Source: 3107 sp965216225
GTDB lineage: Bacteria > Pseudomonadota > Alphaproteobacteria > Rhodobacterales > Rhodobacteraceae
Length of the DNA stretch: 64,000 nucleotides
Direction of reading: 5' to 3'
Assembly: GCA_965216225.1 (NCBI GenBank)
Contig: CBDCFF010000030.1
Span: forward strand, 162,565 to 226,564
A program made the translations under genes and the position numbers. The notes under the pieces are model-generated. The model searched no databases, was not told where the DNA came from, and was given only the letters and a program-made list of their open reading frames with translations. Within the stretch, counting starts at the first letter, position 1. The number at the start of each line of letters is the position of its first letter. Positions 8,173 to 15,996 of the stretch are shown piece by piece.

Positions 8173-10056
8173 TCATCCCCGTTCCGGGGAACGCCGCGGT
8201 CCGTCATCCTCATGTTGCCCGGGTGGTATGCCTATGGCCAGCAGCGTGATGTCATCGGCCTGGGGCGCGCCTGCGGCAAATCCGTCGATCTGGCCAAGGA
8301 TGTGTTCCGTAAGCCTCTCGCCGGACAGTTCGGCTTGTCCGGCAAACGCCTGCCCGAACATCGCCATCGCGCCGTCGGTTCCCAGAAACCTCCCGTCATC
8401 CGTCTGCGCCTCATCGAACCCGTCACTGTAGACAAGCAGCCAGTCGCCCGGCGTCAGAACAAGATCATGTCGTGCCCATTCAAGCTCAGGCAGCACGCCG
8501 AGCACCGGATCGGGCCGGGTTTCCACCAGCCTCACCTCTCTGTCCTGATCGGCAATCATCGGCGGGCAGTGCCCGGCATTGACAAAACACACCTCCCCCG
8601 TTTCGGGGGTGATCACGGCAAGTATGACAGAGATGAACATTTCCTCGGGGTTGCGCTCGCACAGCGCCACATTGACCGCGCCCACCACCTGCGCCGGATC
8701 GTCGGAGCGCTGGCATTGCGCCCGCAGCAGCGCGCTTGCCTGCGCGGCAAAAAGCGCCGCGGCAATCCCCTTGCCGGACACATCCGCAATCATCATCACG
8801 ATCCGCCCGTCCCGAAGCGGGAATATGTCGAAGAAATCCCCGCCGACCTCCTGCGCCGCGCGCATACGCCCGTGTATGCAGATGCCCGAAAGCTCATCCA
8901 CCGCCATCGGCAGAAGCGATTGCTGGATGCGCCGGGCGCTCGCCAGTTGCTTCTGCACCGCGATCAGCGCGCTGCGGGCGTCGAGACTGGCGCGGAATCG
9001 CTCCACAGTGCCGAGGAGGGCGCTGATCTCCTTGCCTGCCCCCATGGAAGAAGCCGCGTCCGCCGCATGGTTTCCGTCCGGGTCCGGCGCTGCCTCCATG
9101 CCGCGAAACCGCAGACCGGTCTCTCCCCGCGCCATCGTCTCAAGCAGTTGCACCACTGCGCCCAGCGGACGGAAGCCGCGCCGGAGCGCCCGCAATTGCA
9201 GCCCGAGGGACAGCAGAATGATGATCAGCACGATGGAGAAGGACAGTCTGCTCCACATTGTTTCGCGCTGCAACGCAGCCGTGATGTCCCGCAGAAAAAC
9301 AAGATCGCCGACCGCCTTGTCTGTCTCGTCCAGAAGCGGCAGAAAAACCGCATCGAGGCGCCGTCCCCCCTCCTCCGTCAGAATTTGACCCCGTGCCGGC
9401 CCGCCGGGTTCTGCCTGAAGCCGGGCGGCATCCGGTATCTCTCCGACAAGCCGCCAGAGATCGCCCTGCGCATCGAGAAAGGCCAGACCGACCAGCCCCG
9501 GAAAGAATTCGATGAGCCCGTCGCCGATATTCAGAAGGACCACCAGGTGGCCGGCGATCCGGTCAGCGAGCCGCACCGGAGCATGATGCGCCAGTATCGG
9601 GGTTCCGGACGCACCAACGATCAGCCGGGTCTCCGAGGCGGGAGAGATCGTCTTCTGGAAAATGTCCGGGTCCGTCACTTCCGAGCCTTCATCGGCAATG
9701 GCCAGAATCCGCCCCGTCGGAGCAAGCAGGGCAATGACCGGGCGTTCCGGCAGCGTGTCCCTGGCGCGGGTGAGTATCCTGTCGAGATCGGGAGAGGAGA
9801 TTTCCGCAAGAAGCGTTGCATCGACTTCGGGATTCGCCGCCACCTGCTGGGCCAGAGTGCCGAGCCGCTCCACATGGAGATTGAGCACCGTGTCCACGAA
9901 ATCCGTCTGCATATCAAGCCGCATCGCTTCATGGCGGTGGATCAGCGAGTTGCGGAATATCTCCATGTAGGCGATGAAGACCGCAGAGACCGACAACAGC
10001 GCGAAGGTCGTGGTCAGGGCGATCTTCTGCCGCAGGCTTGTACGCTCGGAATTCAT
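8173..10056 (-). CDS. membrane SpoIIE/RsbU-type PP2C phosphatase with sensor region
   Basis: 627 residues. A first membrane helix (about residues 12-30) and a second (about 293-315, SFSIVLIIILLSLGL) flank a roughly 250-residue periplasmic region. A HAMP-like linker follows and then a SpoIIE-family phosphatase domain from about residue 390 (IQQSLLPM; AQEVGGDFFDIFPL; MIADVSGKGIAAAL; NAGHCPP; LLVYSDGFDEA), which keeps the metal-binding aspartates. In partner switching such phosphatases dephosphorylate a STAS anti-anti-sigma protein; the STAS gene is the first of this operon and this gene is the last. The start overlaps the GNAT stop by 4 bases. Confidence 0.9.
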   Translation of the reverse strand: MNSERTSLRQKIALTTTFALLSVSAVFIAYMEIFRNSLIHRHEAMRLDMQTDFVDTVLNLHVERLGTLAQQVAANPEVDATLLAEISSPDLDRILTRARDTLPERPVIALLAPTGRILAIADEGSEVTDPDIFQKTISPASETRLIVGASGTPILAHHAPVRLADRIAGHLVVLLNIGDGLIEFFPGLVGLAFLDAQGDLWRLVGEIPDAARLQAEPGGPARGQILTEEGGRRLDAVFLPLLDETDKAVGDLVFLRDITAALQRETMWSRLSFSIVLIIILLSLGLQLRALRRGFRPLGAVVQLLETMARGETGLRFRGMEAAPDPDGNHAADAASSMGAGKEISALLGTVERFRASLDARSALIAVQKQLASARRIQQSLLPMAVDELSGICIHGRMRAAQEVGGDFFDIFPLRDGRIVMMIADVSGKGIAAALFAAQASALLRAQCQRSDDPAQVVGAVNVALCERNPEEMFISVILAVITPETGEVCFVNAGHCPPMIADQDREVRLVETRPDPVLGVLPELEWARHDLVLTPGDWLLVYSDGFDEAQTDDGRFLGTDGAMAMFGQAFAGQAELSGERLTEHILGQIDGFAAGAPQADDITLLAIGIPPGQHEDDGPRRSPERG

Positions 10057-10829
10057 GTTGCCGGATCGCCGGACTGATGATGCCGCGCAAATCCGGCGGC
10101 ATAGAACAGCGTGACCGGCTTTCGCCTTTCAAGACCGACCGCGATGAATCCTTCCCGCAGCAGGGCGGCATGGTCCGGCAGGTCTCCGTATTCCGGCAGG
10201 CTCAGAATCCGGAACGGCGCCGCCCCCACCGTCCGGCCAAAATCATGCAGAAGCAGGAAACGAAGACGCTCGTCAAGCAGTGGTTTCAGCCCGCACACAT
10301 GGAATCCGGCGCCCAGCAAATTGCACAGGGAGGCAACGTTGAAAGGCGATACGGTGGATTGCGCGACGGGAAAGCCCATCTCGCGAAAAATCTCCAGCCG
10401 GATCAGGATCAGCAGGGTATGGCAGCCCTGGCCGCGGAGCGCCGGATCAAGCGCCGTGCCCAGCAACAGCCCCGTTTCCTTGCCGCTTTTTTCCGGGAAA
10501 AACGGTGGATGACCAAGGCCTGCGGGAACGGCGATGCTGTAGCCCAGCACCTTGCCGTCCCGCTGCGGCAGCACGATGACCCCGCCCCGGATCATTTCGG
10601 ACAGGAAATCTTCCGACATTCGCAGAAACAGCCCTTCGCGCCCCAGCCCCCGGATCGCGGCGGCGTTCAGCGCCCTGAGCACCGGAATGTCCGCCATCCC
10701 GGCCAGACGCAGCCGGATGTCCTGCGACAGCCCCCACGCCTGCCGGTCCAGAACGGCGCGAACCGCCCGGTCAAGCGCGGACCGGTCCGGCATCCGGGGT
10801 GCGGAACCGGCAGGGGGGGATTTGGTCAT
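10053..10829 (-). CDS. GNAT-family N-acetyltransferase
   Basis: 258 residues with a GNAT fold: motif A-like LLGTALDPALRGQGCHTLLI carries the acetyl-CoA pyrophosphate-binding R-x-x-G-x-H variant (RGQGCH), followed by PFNVASLCNLLGAGFHVCGL, typical of the C-terminal GNAT half. The acceptor is not known. It starts within the stop of the binding-protein gene (4-base overlap) and its own stop overlaps the phosphatase start, so it belongs firmly to the six-gene operon. It could modify a component of the switch or a metabolite taken up by the transporter; this is inference. Confidence 0.8.
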   Translation of the reverse strand: MTKSPPAGSAPRMPDRSALDRAVRAVLDRQAWGLSQDIRLRLAGMADIPVLRALNAAAIRGLGREGLFLRMSEDFLSEMIRGGVIVLPQRDGKVLGYSIAVPAGLGHPPFFPEKSGKETGLLLGTALDPALRGQGCHTLLILIRLEIFREMGFPVAQSTVSPFNVASLCNLLGAGFHVCGLKPLLDERLRFLLLHDFGRTVGAAPFRILSLPEYGDLPDHAALLREGFIAVGLERRKPVTLFYAAGFARHHQSGDPAT

Positions 10830-11875
10830 GGATCAATTATCTCCGCATAGTCCTGCAACGACAGGGCCGGAAAAATTCCCAGATCCCGGGCCACGTCCGC
10901 CCGGATTATGTAAGAGAACTCCGGCAGCACTTCCACGGGGATTTCCCCTGCCGGTTCATTGCCGAACAGTATCCGCTCCGCCTTCATGGCGGTGAACCGG
11001 CCGACCTTCTGGTAAGAGGCCACCAGCCCGTAAAGCGCATCCGACGACGCCAGCATGAGTTCGGTGGAAGCAAAGGAAGGCAGGCGGCGGGCGTTCGCCA
11101 GATCGGTGACCCGGCGCGCATACTGCCCGATGAAACTGTCCGGACCCAGATAGAGGAATTGCGGCCCCGCCGCCGCCGCCTGATCGACAAGCTCCGGAAG
11201 GGCGTCCGCAACGGGATGGCCAACCGTGTCGAGCGGCACCGGAAAGTCGTCGATGCGGATGTTCAGGCGATGTCCCAAGGTGATGAGCTGCTCGACGATC
11301 AGCGCCGAATTCTGCTCGGTCGGCGTATAGATCACCGCAATCCGGTCCACCGGCATATACGCCTGCATGGCGCTGATCTGTGTCTCCAGCGGGACGATAT
11401 GGCTGACCCCGGTCAGATTTCGCCCCGTCGGCCCGAAGGACCGGACGATGCGAGAGCGGACCGGCTGCGAAACCATGGTGAACAGGATCGGTCGATCACT
11501 GATCCGGGGGGGGTAATCCGCCGGTCCTTCGGCCAGGTCGGGATCGCGCCCGGCAATACCGAGTGTCACGGAGGTGCCCCAAGTGTAGACCAGATCGGGC
11601 CTGGCCCGGTCGATTTCCGCAATGATCTCCGGCAACCGTCCGGTGTCGCGGTCAAGGGAACGGATCGTAAGGTCAATCGGCAGACCCGCCTCGGCGAAAT
11701 GCGCCCGAAAGCCCTTTTCAACTTCCGTTTCCCCGCGCCAGAGCACCATGAAGACGGATTTCGTCTCTGCCGCAGCCCCGGGGCGGCCAGACAGCGAGCA
11801 GGCCGTGATGGCGGAAAAGGTTCCGGTCAGAACCTCACGTCTCGACAAGCAGGGCATTGGTCGCCTCCTCTTCAT
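10826..11875 (-). CDS. orphan ABC-type substrate-binding lipoprotein (PF04392-like)
   Basis: 349 residues resembling the ABC_sub_bind (PF04392) family of periplasmic binding proteins: PDLVYTWGTSVTLGIAG, GVSHIVPLETQISAMQAY and SFASTELMLASSDALYGLV. The N-terminus has a twin-arginine motif SRREVL and a lipobox-like ITAC, so it is probably a lipoprotein exported by Tat. No ABC permease or ATPase lies nearby. Its partner may instead be the sensor regions of the neighbouring MFS, kinase or phosphatase proteins, as binding proteins do for some sensor kinases. The start overlaps the MFS gene by 41 bases (or 23 if it starts at 11857). Confidence 0.82.
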   Translation of the reverse strand: MKRRRPMPCLSRREVLTGTFSAITACSLSGRPGAAAETKSVFMVLWRGETEVEKGFRAHFAEAGLPIDLTIRSLDRDTGRLPEIIAEIDRARPDLVYTWGTSVTLGIAGRDPDLAEGPADYPPRISDRPILFTMVSQPVRSRIVRSFGPTGRNLTGVSHIVPLETQISAMQAYMPVDRIAVIYTPTEQNSALIVEQLITLGHRLNIRIDDFPVPLDTVGHPVADALPELVDQAAAAGPQFLYLGPDSFIGQYARRVTDLANARRLPSFASTELMLASSDALYGLVASYQKVGRFTAMKAERILFGNEPAGEIPVEVLPEFSYIIRADVARDLGIFPALSLQDYAEIIDP

Positions 11876-14060
11876 CCTGCTCTCCGAAGGCCAGGAACCA
11901 GCTCATGCCGCAGGCGGCCAGCAGCGAGGCCCCGAGACCCATCCACATCAGCGCCAGGTCCGGCGGGAAGACAAGCAGCAGACTGCCCGCAATCAGTGGA
12001 CCGAGGAAAGAGCCCAGCCGTTCGAGAAAACGGAAGAGGCCCAGCACGGCGCCAGCCCCGGAGCGGGCCACCTGCCGGGCGGACATCTGCATTACAAAGC
12101 TGATCTGCGTCGTGATCGACAGGGTTTGCCCGACCCCGAAAAGCAGCGTGGCGGCCAGAAGAGCGGTCAGCCCGTACCCGTTCAGGACGTTCCAGGAATG
12201 GGGGAGGACAAATCCGGCCCCGGCGATCATGCTGCCTGTCGCCGCCCAGGCGCCAAACCCGCGCCAGCGGTCGGCCAGCGGCGCGGTCAGGGGCACCAGC
12301 AGCAGGATCGCGATACCATACCCCATGAGCACACGCGCGCTTTCCGCAGCGCTGGCGCCGGCTGCGACTGCCGTCAGCGGCACCAGCAGGAACAGCCCGC
12401 CGGTAAGCAGCGCCTTGGCAGGTATGGCAAAACAGACGATCACCACCACAAACCGCGGATTTTTCAGTATCTCGCGGAAGACTACCCATTGTTCGGTCAG
12501 GGCCATCCGGGTGATCGACATTACAAATCGCGGATTTTTCAGTATCTCGCGGAAGATGATCCACTGTTCGGTCAGCCATCCTGTCGTTCGGGGTATGCCG
12601 GGCGGTGGTGGGGGCGAGGCAGGCGTCGCAGCCGGATCGGTCAGGTCCGGAGTCTGCGAAGACAGCATGAAAAGGCAGGTCAGGGCGGACACCCCGGCGG
12701 CAAGGGCGGCAACCGCCAGCACCGAGGGCATTCCCAGCTGGTCGGCCAGTATGCCGCCGATCGCCGGACCGGTGATTTCGGCCGCCACGATCACCGCGAG
12801 AAACAGCGAAAAACCGGAATTCCTGTTCTGCGGGTCCGCATGTTGCGCAATATAAACCTGAGCCGCGGCATAGACCAGCCCGTAGCCGAATCCGGTCAGC
12901 ATCCGCATCAGCAGGATCGCCGAAAAATCACCGGCCACAAGATGGCCGATCATGCCGGCGCCGGTAAAAAAGGCGCCCCAGAGAAAGACCCGTCGCGGGT
13001 TGCTCCGATCCACGAAGATCGAGCCGATCAGCACGGACACGAGTGATGCCGCCATGAAACCGGCCATGATCAGCCCGGTCTGAAAGTTCTGGTCGGTGTC
13101 CGGCAGGGCAAACTGTCCCAGGAACTGCGGCAATATGGGGCGCAGTATTGCCTCGGAGAGGAAAAACAGAAACAGCGGCAGACGGATATGGATGACCGCC
13201 GGGGCGCACAGCGGGCGCGGCCCTTCCGGTCCGGGCAGTTGCAGCCCCGAATGAGCCGCCGGGCGGCCCCCGATCATGGCGGCGGTTCGGGTGATGATCC
13301 TGTCAACCTGCCCGACCAGCGCCAGCAGCCCGCCGCCACGCCGGGGCCGCAGGGTGAAACGCAGATCCCGCTCCTTCAGGCGGGCGGTCAGGAAGTTCAG
13401 CATCCAGGCCGGGCGCAGCATGAAAACCGCGAAGATCAAAATCAGCAATTCGACGGCGATCAGGGCCGTCGCAAGAACCACGGTGGCGGTGTCGAACCAG
13501 ATGTCCCGCTTCAGGGTATCAAGCATCCCGACATCGACACCGGCATACAGGAACCCCGCCGGGCGTTGCTGATCGCCGCCCAGCGGCAGGCCGGAGATCA
13601 GCATATCCCCGGTCCGGCGGCCGGTAATGGCGATCGGGTCGAACAGCGGCTCGCCGGTGATCTTCTGCCAGAGCACCGACAGTCTGTCGGCAAGCCCCGG
13701 CGAAACCTGTTCGGTCACTGCGGCAAGCGCGTCACGCACCATTTCCGGATCGGCCCCCGAGAAATCCCGGATATCTCCGTCCGGGCCGGTCAGGGCGAAA
13801 AAGAGTATTCCCGGCGCCGACGACCGGGCGCTGTCGAGAACGGGTTCCACATCGCGCAACGCATGGAGGCCGCCAAAGACGCTGATGGCGTGATCCACCC
13901 GGCGCTGTACGCCCAGGGCGGCGGTCACCGCCTGCCTTTCCACCTCCGGCAAAAGGCGGCTTTCAAGCAGCCGCATCGACAGGAACCCGAACAGCAGGAA
14001 AGAGATCAGGACCAGAGCGAGAAACGGCAACAGAAGAACGGTGCGCAGGCCGGATGTCAT
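11835..14060 (-). CDS. MFS transporter with N-terminal extracytoplasmic sensor module
   Basis: 741 residues, well above the about 400 of a simple MFS protein. Residues 1-220 form a sensor-like unit: a membrane helix (about 6-28), about 165 periplasmic residues and a second helix (about 197-218). A linker leads to an MFS domain from about residue 290 (LPLFLFFLSEAILRPILPQF; VLIGSIFVDRSNPRRVFLWG; LTGFGYGLVYAAAQVYIAQH) with about 12 helices. The central cytoplasmic loop contains a 25-residue tandem repeat (EQWIIFREILKNPRFV, then EQWVVFREILKNPRFV). The gene overlaps the kinase gene by 4 bases. The substrate is unknown. Confidence 0.87.
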   Translation of the reverse strand: MTSGLRTVLLLPFLALVLISFLLFGFLSMRLLESRLLPEVERQAVTAALGVQRRVDHAISVFGGLHALRDVEPVLDSARSSAPGILFFALTGPDGDIRDFSGADPEMVRDALAAVTEQVSPGLADRLSVLWQKITGEPLFDPIAITGRRTGDMLISGLPLGGDQQRPAGFLYAGVDVGMLDTLKRDIWFDTATVVLATALIAVELLILIFAVFMLRPAWMLNFLTARLKERDLRFTLRPRRGGGLLALVGQVDRIITRTAAMIGGRPAAHSGLQLPGPEGPRPLCAPAVIHIRLPLFLFFLSEAILRPILPQFLGQFALPDTDQNFQTGLIMAGFMAASLVSVLIGSIFVDRSNPRRVFLWGAFFTGAGMIGHLVAGDFSAILLMRMLTGFGYGLVYAAAQVYIAQHADPQNRNSGFSLFLAVIVAAEITGPAIGGILADQLGMPSVLAVAALAAGVSALTCLFMLSSQTPDLTDPAATPASPPPPPGIPRTTGWLTEQWIIFREILKNPRFVMSITRMALTEQWVVFREILKNPRFVVVIVCFAIPAKALLTGGLFLLVPLTAVAAGASAAESARVLMGYGIAILLLVPLTAPLADRWRGFGAWAATGSMIAGAGFVLPHSWNVLNGYGLTALLAATLLFGVGQTLSITTQISFVMQMSARQVARSGAGAVLGLFRFLERLGSFLGPLIAGSLLLVFPPDLALMWMGLGASLLAACGMSWFLAFGEQDEEEATNALLVET
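12446..12575. repeat. 75-bp tandem duplication inside the MFS gene
   Basis: Two near-identical stretches of about 55 bases occur at 12446-12500 and 12521-12575, with a period of 75 bp (25 codons, so in frame). The shared core is CGCGGATTTTTCAGTATCTC and the following bases. The duplication extends the loop between MFS helices 6 and 7 and leaves the reading frame open. Confidence 0.85.
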
Positions 14061-15346
14061 GCGGGCTGATCTCCTGCCGGGGGGGGGTGGTTCGCATCCT
14101 GCCCGATCCGCCAGACCGCCCGGACAAGGGGATCGGTCGGCCCCGGGTCTTCGCCGGCCGGCTCCCCGGCCCTGTCGATCGCAGCCTTCCGCCCGTGCAG
14201 CCCCCCCTCGATCCGGCCCAGGATAAGCAGCCCGGTCAGAACCAGCAGCGGCAGTGTGACAAGCGCCGAGAGAAGCCCGGCGCCGGCAATCTGTCGGGCA
14301 AGCCCCGCTAGGTCGGCCTTGACCGCTGTCGTATCATGGGAAAGCGAAAGCAGCCCCACCGGCTCTCTGTTCTGAAGGATTGCTATATGCGCGGTGAACC
14401 GGTCCGGGGTGTCGGAGACATGCCGGATTTCCCCCGCTGCGGGGAAGTCTGCCACGCTCTGCCCCCGGCTGTCCTGCGCACCGGAAAGATCGGGAAGATC
14501 GGGAAGAGACGTGAAGAGCACAGCGCCCGAACTGTCCTTCACGGTCAGATCAAAGGCCCCTCCGAACTGTGTCACGGAGCGGTCGATCAGATGTTCCGTG
14601 GTCCGGGTCGAGGCCAGGTTCAGACCTTCCTCAAGACTTTTGCCGATCGCATTTTCCAGCTCCCGCAGCACCGGATCATAGCGGGCGGCGGCGGCGGCGG
14701 TCAGCACCCGTTCGAATTTGAGGAAATTCAGAGTGCCCGACGCAGCCAGACCCGCCACCGGCAGCAGCAGCATCAGGACAAGCACCCGCAGGGTAAAGCC
14801 GCCGGGATGGTATCGGGAGAAAATCTTCGGATCGGATGTCTTTTCGGGCTGCTCTTTCAGAACAGGGCCGGAGAGTCTGTCCTTTCCCTGTCCCGCATCG
14901 GTTATGTCGGGCAGGGCGCCGGGGCCGAAGACAAGGGAGAGCCGGTTGTTGCGCAGCATGTAGCTGTAAGCCGCCCGGTCGGCCATCTCGCGCATCAGCT
15001 TCACACCAAGCCCGCCGATCGGGCGATCTTCAAGAGATGCGTTCGTGTCGGGTTCGGGGCTTTCCTTCAGCGGATTGAAAGGCGGCGCCTGATCTTCGAT
15101 GACCAGCGCCGCCCCGGCGGGCTGCGGATACAGGGTAAGCCAGATCGGTCCGTCTTCCCTGTTTTCGCCGTAACCGTGGCTGATTACGTTGATAATGATT
15201 TCCTCGGCGATGATCTGCAAATGGTGCTCGAATGCGGCGGCCGGAACATGCGCCTTGCAGAAGTCGCCGATCCACGACACGACCCTTTCCAGATTCTCGA
15301 TCCGGCCGTTGATCCGAAGTCGTTGTATTTCCGGCGTGTCGGGCAT
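14057..15346 (-). CDS. RsbW-like HATPase fused to a C-terminal membrane sensor
   Basis: 429 residues. Residues about 1-150 form a GHKL/HATPase domain of the anti-sigma kinase type: N box EEIIINVISHGYGEN, then IEDQAPPFNP and GGLGVKLMREMADR. There is no histidine phospho-acceptor domain. A membrane helix near 187-209, a periplasmic region of about 150 residues and a second helix near 358-385 follow. The order (catalytic domain first, sensor after) is the reverse of ordinary sensor kinases. The neighbour upstream is a STAS protein, the usual RsbW substrate. It follows the STAS gene by 8 bases and overlaps the MFS gene by 4. Confidence 0.88.
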   Translation of the reverse strand: MPDTPEIQRLRINGRIENLERVVSWIGDFCKAHVPAAAFEHHLQIIAEEIIINVISHGYGENREDGPIWLTLYPQPAGAALVIEDQAPPFNPLKESPEPDTNASLEDRPIGGLGVKLMREMADRAAYSYMLRNNRLSLVFGPGALPDITDAGQGKDRLSGPVLKEQPEKTSDPKIFSRYHPGGFTLRVLVLMLLLPVAGLAASGTLNFLKFERVLTAAAAARYDPVLRELENAIGKSLEEGLNLASTRTTEHLIDRSVTQFGGAFDLTVKDSSGAVLFTSLPDLPDLSGAQDSRGQSVADFPAAGEIRHVSDTPDRFTAHIAILQNREPVGLLSLSHDTTAVKADLAGLARQIAGAGLLSALVTLPLLVLTGLLILGRIEGGLHGRKAAIDRAGEPAGEDPGPTDPLVRAVWRIGQDANHPPPAGDQPA

Positions 15347-15354
15347 TTCGAGGG

Positions 15355-15693
15355 TCAGGTCTCCGTGTCAGCCAGCGCGGCCTTTCGGTTTTCATGTACC
15401 CGGATGATCCTGTCGAAGCCGGAAATGCGGAACACCTCGGCCACCGGCTCACTGAGGCCACAGACCGAAAATGCCGCGTTGCGCTTCGACAGGCGCTTGG
15501 CGATCAGCAGGACGGCCCGCAGCCCGGCGCTGCTGACATAGGAAACGCCGGTGAGATCGCAGATCAGCACATTGTCCTCGTCAGGAAATGAAGAGGTCAC
15601 CCTGTCCTCGAATTCACGCGCACTGGAGCCATCAATGCGCCCGTCGATTTCGGCTATCACCACCTGTCCATCACTCACAACTTTCAAGTCCAT
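15355..15693 (-). CDS. STAS-domain anti-anti-sigma factor (RsbV-like)
   Basis: 112 residues beginning MDLKVVSDGQVVIAEIDGRI, with the conserved STAS phosphorylation loop in LTGVSYVSSAGLRAVLLIAK. The SSAG serine is the likely target of the adjacent kinase. Start at 15693 follows GGGAGC at good spacing; a longer frame up to 15771 lacks such support. It is the first gene of the six-gene operon. In known partner-switch systems the unphosphorylated form binds the kinase and frees its partner. No sigma factor is encoded nearby. Confidence 0.92.
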   Translation of the reverse strand: MDLKVVSDGQVVIAEIDGRIDGSSAREFEDRVTSSFPDEDNVLICDLTGVSYVSSAGLRAVLLIAKRLSKRNAAFSVCGLSEPVAEVFRISGFDRIIRVHENRKAALADTET

Positions 15694-15996
15694 AGGAAGC
15701 TCCCGAAATGTGTCCTGCACAGCGAAACGCCGCCGTGGATTGGCAGGCGAGGATACTATGCGTTTTTTCATCCACTACAAGCACCAGAATGATGCGTCAG
15801 GCAAATTCGGTATTTCCGGAACCGGCATGGCCCATGGTTCGGGAAATGACACCCATTCCGGTTATCAGGGCATAGAATAGCAAGATTCGACCGCTTTGGA
15901 ACAGCTTTTTCGAACCTGGTTGCCAAATCCCTGAAAAGCGTCCGGCCAATCTGCGCGGCAGGCGGGGCGCAGGCGGGGCGGGCGGAACAGTTCCGG
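15694..15996. other. intergenic region upstream of the partner-switch operon
   Basis: About 300 bases separate the glnE stop from the STAS start; both genes are read leftward. The region must hold the promoter of the six-gene operon. I saw no convincing -35/-10 pair, CtrA-type site or strong terminator hairpin, and no supported gene. Confidence 0.4.

Noticed and set aside
8095..10077. A 660-codon plus-strand frame opposite the phosphatase gene
   Set aside because: It is the antisense of the clearly coding SpoIIE-type phosphatase, is rich in Arg/His/Pro/Gln and has no family resemblance. Long antisense frames are expected in GC-rich DNA.
10799..13046. Long plus-strand frames opposite the binding-protein and MFS genes
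   Set aside because: No motifs; the opposite strand carries recognised families with tight operon spacing.
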